From: QWHO01 sp021404945
Lineage (GTDB): Bacteria > Vulcanimicrobiota > Xenobia > Xenobiales > QWHO01
Direction of reading: 5' to 3'
Assembly: GCA_963169765.1 (NCBI GenBank)
Contig: CAUJEN010000109.1
Coordinates: 45,755-109,754 of the forward strand
DNA length: 64,000 nt
The notes under the pieces are model-generated. The model made no database searches. It saw only the letters and a list, made by a program, of their open reading frames with translations, and had not been told where the DNA came from. Shown here one piece after another: positions 1-8,147 of this stretch; positions within the stretch are counted from its first letter, which is position 1; each line of letters starts with the position of its first letter. The translations under genes and the position numbers were made by a program.

Positions 1-459
1 CCCCACCACCTGACAGGCGCGCTCCACCAGAGCGGCGCCGCAGTTGCAGCAGATCGTTCCCTTGTTGTGGACCCCGTCGCAGTAATCGCAATACCAGAGG
101 CGCGGCAGGTGTTGCTCGAAGATGTAGGCCTGCTCATGCTGATAGCAAACTCCACGCCGGGCCAGAGTGCTCAGCACAGCCTCGCAGTCGCTCCAACTGG
201 CCCTCAGCTCGCTGGTCGCGTCGGCCAGGCTCAAAATACCCTGGCGTTGCCGGGCCAGCCTCAGCAAGGAGCCCTCCAGACGCTGGCGTCGGGCCACTTG
301 CTGGATCAGCGTGGAGACGCCCCAGCGCAGCAGCGCGGCGCCCACATGGAAAGTGGCCCTGTAAAGCGGCTCGGGAAGGCGGGCCTGCTCGGGCCGTGGC
401 TCGGGCTTCTTCGCCTCCTGGCGGGGTCGGAAGACTTCGGGTCTAAAGAGGCACAACAT
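1..459 (-). CDS. Zinc-ribbon protein, C-terminus cut by window edge
   Basis: The reading frame is open from an ATG at 459 to the window edge (153 codons, no stop). The N-terminal 40 residues are charged and proline-rich. Residues about 70-115 look like a compact helical, possibly winged-helix, segment. A zinc ribbon follows: C124-x2-C127 and C137-x2-C140. I do not recognise the family; a DNA- or RNA-binding or regulatory role is only inferred from helix plus ribbon. No strong ribosome-binding site is visible. The gene is divergent from the transporter starting near 551-614. Confidence 0.6.
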   Translation of the reverse strand, partial: MLCLFRPEVFRPRQEAKKPEPRPEQARLPEPLYRATFHVGAALLRWGVSTLIQQVARRQRLEGSLLRLARQRQGILSLADATSELRASWSDCEAVLSTLARRGVCYQHEQAYIFEQHLPRLWYCDYCDGVHNKGTICCNCGAALVERACQVVG

Positions 460-550
460 AGTTTCAATCTAGGGCCAACTGCCCGGTTGGCACCGTAACC
501 GCGCTTACAGATCCGGTGTCGGCGCGGTCACACCAGCTGACCTGGGGCGC

Positions 551-1870
551 ATGCGCACTCAACTCCCCGGCCCAACCGGCAGGGGACCTCCTCCCGGCGC
601 GGAACCGGGCCGGGTGAATCGTGCCTGGCTGTGGGTGCCCACCCTGTATTTCGCCGAGAGCATCCCCAACGCGGTGGTCTCGGACACGGCCAAGTTCCTC
701 TACAACGACCTGGGCGTCGACGCTATCCAGCTCGGCCTGATCACCGGCTCGATGTACCTGCCCTGGGTGCTCAAGCCTCTCTGGAGCCCCATGGTCGACC
801 TGGTCAAGACCAAGCGCTGGTGGATCGTCGCCATGCAGCTGGTGCTGGCGGCCTGCTTCTTTGCCCTGGCCGCCACCCTGCACTTGCCCAACTGGCTCTT
901 TTTGAGCGCCGCCGTGCTCTGGGTCATGGCCTTCACCTCGGCCACCCACGACATTGCCGCCGACGGCTTCTACATGCTGGGGTTGGACGAGCGCGATCAG
1001 GCTCAGTTCACGGGCGTGCGGGCCACCGCCTACCGGCTGGCCATGCTGTGCGCCAAGGGGTTCATGGTGGCTGCGGCTGGCCGCCTGACCCTGAGCATGG
1101 GCAAGCTGCAGGGCTGGTCCACCGTGCTTTGCATTCCGGCCGCCGCCTTCGTGGCCGTGGCCGTCTACCACCTGGTGGCGCTGCCCCGACCCCCATCCGA
1201 CCGGCCGGTGCGCGAGGAGAACTTCCTGGCCGGCTACCTGGAGAGCTTCCGCACCTTCTTCGCCAAGCCCGCCATCCAGAAGGCCATCGCCTTCATGCTC
1301 TTGTTCCGCTTCGCCGAGGCCCAGCTGCTGGCCATGGTGGCCCCCTTCCTGACCGGCCCCCATGCCAAAGGCGGCCTGGCCCTGAGCACCGAGCAGGTGG
1401 GCATCGCCTATGGCACCTACGGCGTGCTGGGCATCATCTGCGGGGGTATCCTGGCTGGCTTTCTGGTGGCTCGCTTCGGGCTGAGAAAGCTCTTCTGGAT
1501 CCTGATCGTGACCATGCACCTGCCCAATGCGGCCTTCCTCTACCTGGCCGTGGCCCAGCCCGACAACCTGGTGCTCATCAGCGCCTTCCTGTTCCTGGAG
1601 CAGTTCGGCTACGGCTTCGGCTTCACCGCTTATATGCTCTATTTGATGTACTTCGCCAAAGGGGATCGCCAGACGTCCCACTACGCCATCTGCACCGGCT
1701 TCATGGCCTTGAGCTTGATGCTGCCCCAGATGGTTTCCGGCTACGTCAAGACGGCCCTGGGCTTTCAGGGATTCTTCCTCTACATCCTGATCTGCACGCT
1801 GCCCAGCTTCTGGGTGGCCTGGCTGGCCTGGCGCGACCGCGAGTTCATCGCCACCTTCTCCGACAAGTGA
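551..1870 (+). CDS. MFS transporter, AmpG/PAT-like
   Basis: This is a polytopic inner-membrane carrier of about 12 hydrophobic segments. The opening segment (TLYFAESIPNAVV) and the following PWVLKPLWSPMVD resemble the AmpG/peptide-acetyl-CoA transporter branch of the major facilitator superfamily, whose AmpG members import muropeptides. The substrate here is unknown. The first 21 residues are proline/glycine-rich and poorly membrane-like, so the in-frame GTG at 614 (VNRAWLW) may be the true start. The TGA overlaps the GTG of the following acetyltransferase (GTGA), indicating translational coupling. An acetyltransferase partner would fit uptake and modification of a cell-wall fragment, but that is inference. 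Confidence 0.8.
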   Translation: MRTQLPGPTGRGPPPGAEPGRVNRAWLWVPTLYFAESIPNAVVSDTAKFLYNDLGVDAIQLGLITGSMYLPWVLKPLWSPMVDLVKTKRWWIVAMQLVLAACFFALAATLHLPNWLFLSAAVLWVMAFTSATHDIAADGFYMLGLDERDQAQFTGVRATAYRLAMLCAKGFMVAAAGRLTLSMGKLQGWSTVLCIPAAAFVAVAVYHLVALPRPPSDRPVREENFLAGYLESFRTFFAKPAIQKAIAFMLLFRFAEAQLLAMVAPFLTGPHAKGGLALSTEQVGIAYGTYGVLGIICGGILAGFLVARFGLRKLFWILIVTMHLPNAAFLYLAVAQPDNLVLISAFLFLEQFGYGFGFTAYMLYLMYFAKGDRQTSHYAICTGFMALSLMLPQMVSGYVKTALGFQGFFLYILICTLPSFWVAWLAWRDREFIATFSDK

Positions 1871-2703
1871 TCCGAGCGCTCCGAGAGCAAGACGATCCGG
1901 CCCTGCTCGAGCTCTTGCAGCGCAGCTTGCGCTTTGACACCCTCACCGCCCCGCTCTTGCACGAGAAGGTGCGCGAAGACCCGGGTACCTCCCTGGTGTG
2001 GGACGAGGGCGCACTGCTCGGCTTTTGCCACGGGGTTGCGCGTGGCTCCATCAAGCTGATCGCCGTCCACCCCGAGCATCGCCGCCGGGGCATCGGCTCA
2101 GAGCTCTTGCAGGCCGTGGAGCGCTCGCTCAGGGCCAGAAAGCTGCGGGCCATCGAGAGTGTGCCCAACTACCTCGTGCCCGGCCTGGACGTGCGTTCTA
2201 CCGAGGCTGTCTTGTTCTTCGAAAAGCACGGCTACGAGAAGTTCGGCGAGTGCTACAACCTCTGCTGCGAGCTGGCCGGCCGCGACTTTGCCCGACCCAC
2301 CCCGGCGGGCTTCGAGGTCCGCCGGGCTACGGCTGAGGACCGCCCGGTGGTCTTGGAGTTCCTGCAGCAGCACTTTGCCCCCTGGCAGGCCGAGGTGGAG
2401 GTGATGCTGGGCAACCGGCCTATCAGCCTCCACCTCGCCTTCTCGGGCCCCGAGTTGCTCGGCTTTGCCGGCTACGACGCCAACAACCGGGGCACGGGCT
2501 GGTTCGGCCCCATGGGCACCAGCCCTGAGCACCGCGGAGCCGGCCTGGGCGGGGTGCTGCTCTCTCGCTGCCTGCAGGACTTTCAAGCCCAGGGCCTGGA
2601 GCGCTGCACCATCCCCTGGGTGGGGCCCTTCCGCTTTTACGCCCGCGCCTGCGGCGCGTTTATCGAGCGGGTCTTCTGGCGCTATGAGAAAAACCTGGGC
2701 TGA
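1867..2703 (+). CDS. Tandem GNAT-domain acetyltransferase
   Basis: Two GCN5-related N-acetyltransferase domains lie in one 278-residue chain. The first (about 1-135) carries the acetyl-CoA loop HPEHRRRGIG (residues 69-78). The second (about 145-278) carries SPEHRGAGLG ending at residue 228. Both have the R/Q-x-x-G-x-G/A signature. The GTG start overlaps the stop of the transporter by four bases, so the two are probably one operon. The tandem arrangement resembles proteins in which one domain is catalytic and the other structural. The acceptor substrate cannot be read from the sequence. The 3' end overlaps a small convergent gene by about 44 bases. Confidence 0.8.
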   Translation: MIRALREQDDPALLELLQRSLRFDTLTAPLLHEKVREDPGTSLVWDEGALLGFCHGVARGSIKLIAVHPEHRRRGIGSELLQAVERSLRARKLRAIESVPNYLVPGLDVRSTEAVLFFEKHGYEKFGECYNLCCELAGRDFARPTPAGFEVRRATAEDRPVVLEFLQQHFAPWQAEVEVMLGNRPISLHLAFSGPELLGFAGYDANNRGTGWFGPMGTSPEHRGAGLGGVLLSRCLQDFQAQGLERCTIPWVGPFRFYARACGAFIERVFWRYEKNLG

Positions 2704-2992
2704 GGCTGATGCCCTGCAGTCTTACTGCTTCAACAGCTGGAAAATCCACCCGGCCTTCTCGTGGGTATAGGGATAGCTGAATCGTCGGATCGACGTGGAA
2801 CCATCCATCCTTGACGCGACCCATGATGATGTACTGATCGCCGACCTTCGGTTGCGCCCCGTCCCCAAAGGCCTCCAGACTCCGACCCGTCTTCAGGTTT
2901 CCCCGGTGCACGTTCTGGATCTGCATCTGCATCTGGTAAGTGCTCGGGCCGTCGCCGGAAATCGTCCTCCTGGTCACGTAAACGTCCAGCAC
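2660..2992 (-). CDS. Small hypothetical protein
   Basis: A 110-residue frame from a GTG at 2992. The central part (VGDQYIIMGRVKDGWFHVDP) looks like a small beta-rich domain, and the composition is protein-like up to about residue 90. The last 20 residues overlap the convergent GNAT gene and look less convincing. It shares reading frame with the exported protein just upstream (3062-3406), whose TGA lies 69 bases before this GTG. The two may be consecutive operon genes or the halves of one gene split by a stop. No signal peptide and no recognised family. Confidence 0.45.
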   Translation of the reverse strand: MLDVYVTRRTISGDGPSTYQMQMQIQNVHRGNLKTGRSLEAFGDGAQPKVGDQYIIMGRVKDGWFHVDPTIQLSLYPREGRVDFPAVEAVRLQGISLSPGFSHSARRPAR

Positions 2993-3061
2993 GTCGTCCT
3001 GGCGGTGGCACCTGACCTGGGCCTGCCCGATTCGGCGGGGGCGGCCGGCGAGCGAGCGAGG

Positions 3062-3406
3062 TCAGCGAGGCGGCGGTGGGGGCAAGAGATCCACCAGCAG
3101 GGCCCTGGGCAACTCACCGCCCTCGACGTCGAAGACCACCACAAGGCTTCCCACCTGCACCGCCTCTCGGCCCACCTGGGTGCGGCCCACCCGATAGTGC
3201 GTTCCGGTTTCGAGCAGCACCGTCTTGCGCCAGCCTGAGGGCGCCTCCAGCTCCATCCGGTCGGCTCCAAGTGAGCGCACGCGGGCGGGTGGGTCGTGGG
3301 GGGGAGGCACCGGACGGCGGTGCGGTCCCCCCTGTTTCAAGATCGAGGTGGCCGCGACCGCCACGATGACGGCCAGCAGGCCGAGGAAAAAGCGAGAGCG
3401 TGGCAT
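3062..3406 (-). CDS. Small membrane-anchored or exported protein
   Basis: 114 residues. Residues 4-24 form a hydrophobic segment after two arginines, giving a signal anchor or signal peptide. A proline-rich linker and a beta-rich domain (about 45-105) follow. The tail is a run of prolines. The ATG at 3406 has a strong ribosome-binding site (AAGGAGG, about 8 bases upstream), which decides the start. Function not recognised. It precedes the 2660-2992 frame on the same strand. Confidence 0.6.
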   Translation of the reverse strand: MPRSRFFLGLLAVIVAVAATSILKQGGPHRRPVPPPHDPPARVRSLGADRMELEAPSGWRKTVLLETGTHYRVGRTQVGREAVQVGSLVVVFDVEGGELPRALLVDLLPPPPPR

Positions 3407-3454
3407 TTTGCATTCCTCCTTTTCTTCATTGTAGAGGAGGAAGGTAAAGAAACT

Positions 3455-4180
3455 TCAGGGGTTGGGCCCCTGAGTGAAATACTCCAGGTCGCTCCAGACG
3501 GCCCGCACTCCCACCTCGGTGCCGCGGGGCACCACGAACTCGCTCACCCCCAAGTGGTTTGCAGAGCCCCAGTCGTAGGTGTAGCCCAGGCGGGTCCAGG
3601 GGTAGGGTGCGGGCCCCCGGTAGCAGCTTTCGCGACGATTCTCAAACCAGGCTCGATAGCTGTCGTTAACGCCGTCAGGGAATTCGAGCCCGGCCTCGCG
3701 GTCGGTGACCTCGGGATCGGGGCTCGGCCGCACCATGGTCTCAGGCCAGGCCCAGAGCTCGACCAGGCGATTCTTGCCCGTTCCAGGAGGCAGCCCCAGC
3801 AGCTGCTCGAGTCGCCCCACGGTGGGGGTGATGGCCCGTGAGCGGAACCAGGTGGCCACGGCCGGCACGGGGGTCACGAAGCTATCCTCGGCCAGCACCA
3901 GGTCCTGGCCCACAAAGCGATCGAATTGAGCGCCGGATACCCAGCGCAACATCAAGACCCGCGAGCGCCCGCACTCGCCTTCCCAGACCAGCTCGTCCTG
4001 GTCGGCCGTGAGGGCTACCAGCTGGCGGCAGATCTCGTCTGGCTCGGCTCGCTCGGCATCGCGCACCGCTTCGAGATAGGCCGGCTCGAGATAGTTCTGG
4101 GCCAGGCCGAGGCTGGCCAGCAGCAGCCAGAAGAGCAACCAGGCCCGAACACGGATTGCGCGCTCAGGGTCGAACTTCAT
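3455..4180 (-). CDS. Exported hypothetical protein
   Basis: 241 residues. An N-terminal signal peptide (MKFDPERAIRVRAWLLFWLLLASLGLA, cleavage likely after the ALA-like site near residue 27) points to export. The mature part has several Trp/Tyr-rich stretches and three cysteines (C52, C70 and one near 187), which could form a disulfide outside the cytoplasm. I do not recognise the family. A weak GGGGAG lies about nine bases before the ATG. It follows the TPR gene (4310-5641) on the same strand after 129 bases, so co-transcription is possible. Confidence 0.6.
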   Translation of the reverse strand: MKFDPERAIRVRAWLLFWLLLASLGLAQNYLEPAYLEAVRDAERAEPDEICRQLVALTADQDELVWEGECGRSRVLMLRWVSGAQFDRFVGQDLVLAEDSFVTPVPAVATWFRSRAITPTVGRLEQLLGLPPGTGKNRLVELWAWPETMVRPSPDPEVTDREAGLEFPDGVNDSYRAWFENRRESCYRGPAPYPWTRLGYTYDWGSANHLGVSEFVVPRGTEVGVRAVWSDLEYFTQGPNP

Positions 4181-4309
4181 TTAACACAGCTCCCCGATTC
4201 ACGCGGCAAAGGCCCGCCTCGGTAGTTTTCTGCAACCAGGCCGCCTGCACAATCTCTCTGCGGGCCGCGCCCGAGGCTCCTTTCCACCGGTTTTTCCCCT
4301 GCATCTGCC

Positions 4310-5641
4310 TCACAGCCCATCGATCAGCTCGCGCAGCTTGTCGACCGTGGGATGGCTTCGGCCCAGAAGGCTCTCCTGCAGGATCAGGGCTTCGGCCAGA
4401 TAGAGCCGGCCCTCGCGCGGGTAGCCCTGCGAGGCCGAGTAGCGGCCCATGGACTCGAAGAAGGCGGCCCTTGCCTGGCGCGTGCCCAACCCCTGGGCCG
4501 CCACCAGCTCCTGGACGTGTCCCTCCAGCTGGCGCGGAGGGATGCGCAACTGCTGAAGCACCTGCACCAGACCCTGGAGCAGCGCGACCGAACGTTCCGG
4601 GGCCAGTTGCAGGGCCCTCTGGTAGTGGGTCCGGGCGTCCAGCAGCCGGTTCTCGGCCACGGCCTTCTCGGCCGCTGCCACGATCAGCCTCAAGTTGGGC
4701 CCCTCGAGCTTCTCGCGGGCCTGCAGCAGCCGCTCAAGCTGGCTCAGCCTGGCTCGCTCGAGCTGGGACTCGAGGTAGGCCGAGGCTCGCTCCAGCTGAG
4801 CCGGGCTCATCTCGGGCAGGCGCTCCCAGAGCAAGTTGCGCAGCTCGCGCAGGGCCTCCTTGATTTGCCCGGTCAGCTCTTGAAAGCGCCGGTCCTCGGC
4901 CACCCCGTCCAGCTCCTGCTTGAGCTTCAGGGCCGAGGTCCAGACCACGGCTCTGATTCCGCGGGTAGGGGGGGCCTCGAAGGCCAGTCCGTCCACCACC
5001 AGCACGGTCTTGGAGGCGACCTCATTCCCGGTCAGGCCCAGTGCGGCCACGAAGTCGCCCCCCGGAGCCGGTCGGCTCTCCACCTGGGCTCGCGCGGGGC
5101 GGTAGAAAGGCATTCCCTCCACCGGTCCCCACAACAGAACGGCCAGGCATCCCTTGAGGTCGAAGCGTCCCCGCACCGGGGTCCCCCCCACCGAGACAGG
5201 GATGGGGCAAAGCTGGCAGAAGCTCTTCAGGCAGCGGTCCTCGCGGTGGACCGGGCGGCTGAGCATTCGCTTGACGATCGCCGGCCGGCAGTCGAGCTCG
5301 AAGACGACGTCGCTGCAGGGTTGGCTGAGCACCGCCCGTAGCTCGCCTCGCACGCGCAGCAGTGTGCCCGAGCTCTGCAGCCTGATCTCGCGGGGCTGCA
5401 GCCGGGAGGCCAGAGCCACGGCTCGGGCCAGGGCGCCCTCGGGTCCCGGAGCCTCGAGGCACTCCGACAATCGCTCGATGGTGGTGGACCCCACCTCCAG
5501 GCCGGGCAGCTCAAATCGGGTCACCCAGCCATGGTGCTCCATGCGCACCTCGCGGGCTCCTCCGCGCAAAGCGGCTTGAACCAGGCACAGGGCGTAAAGC
5601 TCGGGATCGCACTGGCGCGGCTCCGACTCGGGTTGCTTCAT
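4310..5641 (-). CDS. Cytoplasmic TPR protein with unrecognised N-terminal domain
   Basis: 443 residues, no signal peptide. Residues 1-230 form an alpha/beta domain that I cannot assign; it contains several cysteines, including a C-x2-C near residue 140 (SFCQLCPIP). Residues 240-310 are strongly charged and helical, probably coiled coil (LRELRNLLWERL and repeated heptad leucines). Residues 320-440 contain tetratricopeptide repeats (AEKAVAENRLLDARTHYQRALQLAP; final repeat AEALILQESLLGRSHP). A scaffold role is inferred. The start lies 81 bases from the divergent channel gene at 5723. Confidence 0.6.
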   Translation of the reverse strand: MKQPESEPRQCDPELYALCLVQAALRGGAREVRMEHHGWVTRFELPGLEVGSTTIERLSECLEAPGPEGALARAVALASRLQPREIRLQSSGTLLRVRGELRAVLSQPCSDVVFELDCRPAIVKRMLSRPVHREDRCLKSFCQLCPIPVSVGGTPVRGRFDLKGCLAVLLWGPVEGMPFYRPARAQVESRPAPGGDFVAALGLTGNEVASKTVLVVDGLAFEAPPTRGIRAVVWTSALKLKQELDGVAEDRRFQELTGQIKEALRELRNLLWERLPEMSPAQLERASAYLESQLERARLSQLERLLQAREKLEGPNLRLIVAAAEKAVAENRLLDARTHYQRALQLAPERSVALLQGLVQVLQQLRIPPRQLEGHVQELVAAQGLGTRQARAAFFESMGRYSASQGYPREGRLYLAEALILQESLLGRSHPTVDKLRELIDGL

Positions 5642-5722
5642 CCGGGCGATGCTTCTCGGTGTCCGGGCTCCGCTTCCTGGTCGGGGAGGATTGCTTCAGA
5701 TGCGGCGAACTTGCCGCAGCTC

Positions 5723-6793
5723 ATGGCTCGTGTGCTCTTTTACCTTTGCCTGGTGCTATCGCTGGCCGTTCCCCTGGTGGCTCAAGAGCCTCACCGCCGT
5801 CTCAAAATCGGCCTTGTGGGCACGCCCCCCTTCGTGCTCTACGAGAGCCAGAGGCCGACCGGTATCGCGGTGGAGCTGTGGGAGGAGATGGCCGACCGCT
5901 TGAAGCTAGAGTACGACTATCACCACGTCGAAAGTCAGCACCGCGGCCTGGAGGACCTCAGCCACAACGAGCTCGACGTCCTGGTCGGAACGCTGAGTAT
6001 CACGGCCGAGCGCGAGCGCGTGGTGGACTTCACCCAGCCCTATTATCAGTCCACCGTGGCCATCCTCTCGCCCATGAAGGGCAGCACCTGGGATCGGCTG
6101 CGTCCGGTGGCTCGAACGGCCGCCATTTATGGCCTGGCAGTCATTTTCCTGGCTCTGCTCCTGGTGGGCTCCCTGCTCTGGTTGCTCGAGCGGGGAACCA
6201 ACAAGCAGTTCCCGGAAACTCCCGGCCCTGGCATCGCCACCGGGTTCTGGCTGGCCCTGGTGACCATGTCCACGGTCGGCTACGGTGACCGGGTACCGGT
6301 CACGCCGGGCGGGCGGGTGGTGAGCTCGGTCTGGATTCTCCTCTCCATGCTGATCGTCGGCTCTCTTGTGGCTGGAATCTCCAGCTCGCTGACACTCAGC
6401 CAGATCAACGCCAATCCCATTGAGAAACCCGCTCAACTTGAGGACCTGCGGGTAGCCACGGTGGCGGGCAGCTTCTTCGAGGGTGTGGTGGGTCGTTACA
6501 CCGACCGCGTGGTGCTCAGGCCCGGTCTGGACGCGGCCATCGCGGCGGTGTTGGAAGGCAAGGCCGACTGTGTCGTGTTCGACCGGCCCAGCCTGAGCTA
6601 TTTCCTGGCCAAGTATCCGGAGCTGCCGCTCCACCTCAGCTCGTTTCCCTTCGAGCCCCAGAATTACGGCTTTGGCCTGCCTCCCGACTTTGAGCTGACG
6701 AACGATTTGAACATCGTTTTGCTGGCCATCATCGAGTCGGGCCGCCTGAGGCAGATCGAGAGTCGCTGGCAGAGCAGCCTGGAGGGGGAGTGA
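5723..6793 (+). CDS. GluR0-like ligand-gated potassium channel
   Basis: The layout is that of prokaryotic ionotropic glutamate receptors. A signal peptide (1-20) precedes a periplasmic-binding S1 lobe (about 24-125: KIGLVGTPPFVLYE). Next come a membrane helix (about 134-156), a pore loop with the potassium filter TVGYGD, a third helix and the S2 lobe (EDLRVATVAGSFFE to the end). Length (356 residues) matches the GluR0 type. By family knowledge, amino-acid binding in the cleft opens a K+-selective pore. I chose the ATG at 5723 because it places the signal peptide at the N-terminus; the longer frame upstream is antisense to the TPR gene. It stops 61 bases before the thioredoxin-like gene. Confidence 0.85.
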   Translation: MARVLFYLCLVLSLAVPLVAQEPHRRLKIGLVGTPPFVLYESQRPTGIAVELWEEMADRLKLEYDYHHVESQHRGLEDLSHNELDVLVGTLSITAERERVVDFTQPYYQSTVAILSPMKGSTWDRLRPVARTAAIYGLAVIFLALLLVGSLLWLLERGTNKQFPETPGPGIATGFWLALVTMSTVGYGDRVPVTPGGRVVSSVWILLSMLIVGSLVAGISSSLTLSQINANPIEKPAQLEDLRVATVAGSFFEGVVGRYTDRVVLRPGLDAAIAAVLEGKADCVVFDRPSLSYFLAKYPELPLHLSSFPFEPQNYGFGLPPDFELTNDLNIVLLAIIESGRLRQIESRWQSSLEGE

Positions 6794-6854
6794 GCAGGTG
6801 CCCCGTGCCTGGTTCAGGAACCTGGCCTTATTCATGGAAAGGAGGTCCCCTCGA

Positions 6855-7577
6855 ATGCGGCGATGGATCTCCTGCCTCGCTCTGGTCCTGGGACTGGTCC
6901 TGGTGGCCGGTCCGGCCTGGGGTGAGCAGGTCTACATTCGCAACAAGCCCTTCAAAGGAGCGGTGTCGGGCAAAGGGCCCGCGACCGCCGTTGAGTTGCA
7001 GGCCCTGGTTGCAGCGCTAGGTTTCCAGTTGACCGAGGTGCAGGGCAACTGGGTGGTCACCGCTGAGGGTGAAACGGCGGCTTTGCCGACCGACGCCAGC
7101 GGCACCGGACAGGTCTACTATCAGGGCAAGCCCATCGCGACGGCCGACCAGGCGGGAGCCACCCTGGTGCCGCTGATCCCCACGGCTCAGGCCCTGGGCG
7201 CGGTGGCCAGGCACAACAAGGACATGGGCAGCATCGACGTCAACCTGCCGGTGAAGTCGGTCAGCAGCACAGGCTCTTCGCCGGCCAGCTCTGGCGGTGG
7301 GACCAGGCTGATCAACTTCTGGGCCAGTTGGTGAGGGCCGTGTCGGCGCTTCAAGCCGACCCTGGCTCAGTTTGAGTCAGCCCAGAACGTGCCCATCGAG
7401 TACATCAACGTCGACGACGCAAACCAGATGAAGAAATACCCCGACCTTGCCAAGCAGGTCCGGGGCATCCCGGCCACCTTCGTGGTCGACTCAAGCGGTA
7501 AAGTGCTGACCTTCTTCGCGGGAGGGTTGGACTACAACGCGCTGGTGGCCAGGTATAAGCAAGCCACCAAGAAGTGA
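6855..7577 (+). CDS. Exported thioredoxin-fold protein with in-frame TGA at the first active-site Cys (candidate selenoprotein)
   Basis: Residues 1-23 are a signal peptide. Residues 24-130 resemble the copper amine oxidase N-terminal-type domain (QVYIRNKPFKG, two similar halves). Residues 150-240 are a thioredoxin domain. Its active site reads F-W-A-S-W-[TGA]-G-P-C at 156-163, with TGA (7332-7334) exactly where W-C-G-P-C has its first Cys. The frame continues without interruption through the cis-proline motif GIPATFVVD to a TGA at 7575-7577, and an intrinsic terminator follows directly. The start at 6855 is set by AAAGGAGGT eight bases upstream. A hairpin begins right after the TGA. The reading as selenocysteine is inference; a TGC-to-TGA mutation or base error is the alternative. 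No sel genes lie in this window. Confidence 0.7.
7335..7368 (+). promoter_or_regulatory. SECIS-like hairpin immediately 3' of the TGA
   Basis: Lower stem GGGCC (7335-7339) pairs with GGCTC (7364-7368, one G-U). There is an internal loop GT/CCT. The upper stem GTCGGC (7342-7347) pairs perfectly with GCCGAC (7355-7360), and the seven-base loop GCTTCAA begins with G. Bacterial SECIS elements sit directly 3' of the UGA and usually have a G in the first two loop bases. Here the loop starts 13 bases after the UGA, slightly nearer than is usual. Confidence 0.5.
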
Positions 7578-7610
7578 GAAAAAGCGCGCCGGGGGGGGGC
7601 GCGCTTTTTC
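7578..7610 (+). terminator. Intrinsic terminator after the thioredoxin-like gene
   Basis: Inverted arms at 7578-7590 and 7598-7610 (GAAAAAGCGCGCC / GGCGCGCTTTTTC) are perfectly complementary, with a G7 loop and a T run at the end. It begins one base after the distal TGA at 7575-7577, which supports the view that the gene extends through the internal TGA. Confidence 0.85.
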
Positions 7611-7960
7611 CTTGGAGCTCGCAACCAGGTCAGCCTGGGGGAGGCGACCATCAAAGTGTCCCAGAGAACATTGGAGCTTCCAGGATCTCGGTCAACGTTC
7701 TTCCAGCGGCTGGCTGCCCACGGACCCTTTGTTGTGCTCCCGATCACGCTCAGTCAAGCGGCTGAGGTCTGTTCTCTGCCTCCCGTGCACACCGACCCGT
7801 TCGAACCGGTCGCTGATCGCCCAGGCTCGCAGCGAGGGGACGATAGTGTCGCAAGACCCGGTGTTCTGCAAGTACCTCTGCCGGGACTCATTGGCTGAGC
7901 ACGGCGGCCTCGGGCAGGCCCTGAGGGCTGAATCTCCTCAGCAGGGAACGCTGCTCGGGC
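7611..7960. other. Intergenic stretch, nothing identified
   Basis: 350 bases between the terminator and the small basic-protein gene. Short open frames exist on the plus strand (for example from 7656), but none has a convincing composition, start site or recognisable motif. No repeat or clear regulatory hairpin was found. Confidence 0.5.
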
Positions 7961-8128
7961 TCAAGCCTCGGTCTGGTTCTGGCTCTCCTCTTCCGGCTCG
8001 CCTTCCGCGTCGGTGGGTTGGGGTGGGTTGTTCTTCTTGTTCTGGCGGGCAGTGCGCTTGGCCTCGGCCTTCTCGCGACGGGCCTGCTCTTTTTGTCGTT
8101 TCAAAAATGATGGATTGGGCTTTGCCAT
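7961..8128 (-). CDS. Small charged protein (MAKPNPSF family)
   Basis: 55 residues starting MAKPNPSFLKRQKEQARREK. The N-terminal half is highly basic and helical, and the C-terminal half is acidic and Gln/Glu-rich. Short proteins with this same opening are found in several bacterial phyla and are uncharacterised as far as I know. The stop is TGA at 7963-7961, and AAGGAAA precedes the ATG. It lies 19 bases after the DEAD-box helicase on the same strand, so the two are probably co-transcribed. That context suggests an RNA- or ribosome-associated role, which is inference. Confidence 0.75.
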   Translation of the reverse strand: MAKPNPSFLKRQKEQARREKAEAKRTARQNKKNNPPQPTDAEGEPEEESQNQTEA

Positions 8129-8147
8129 GGGCGGTTTCCTTCTTTCT

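Noticed and set aside
464..1681. Long minus-strand open frame (405 codons)
   Set aside because: Antisense to the clear MFS transporter; Gly/His/Gln-rich composition typical of a shadow frame in GC-rich DNA.
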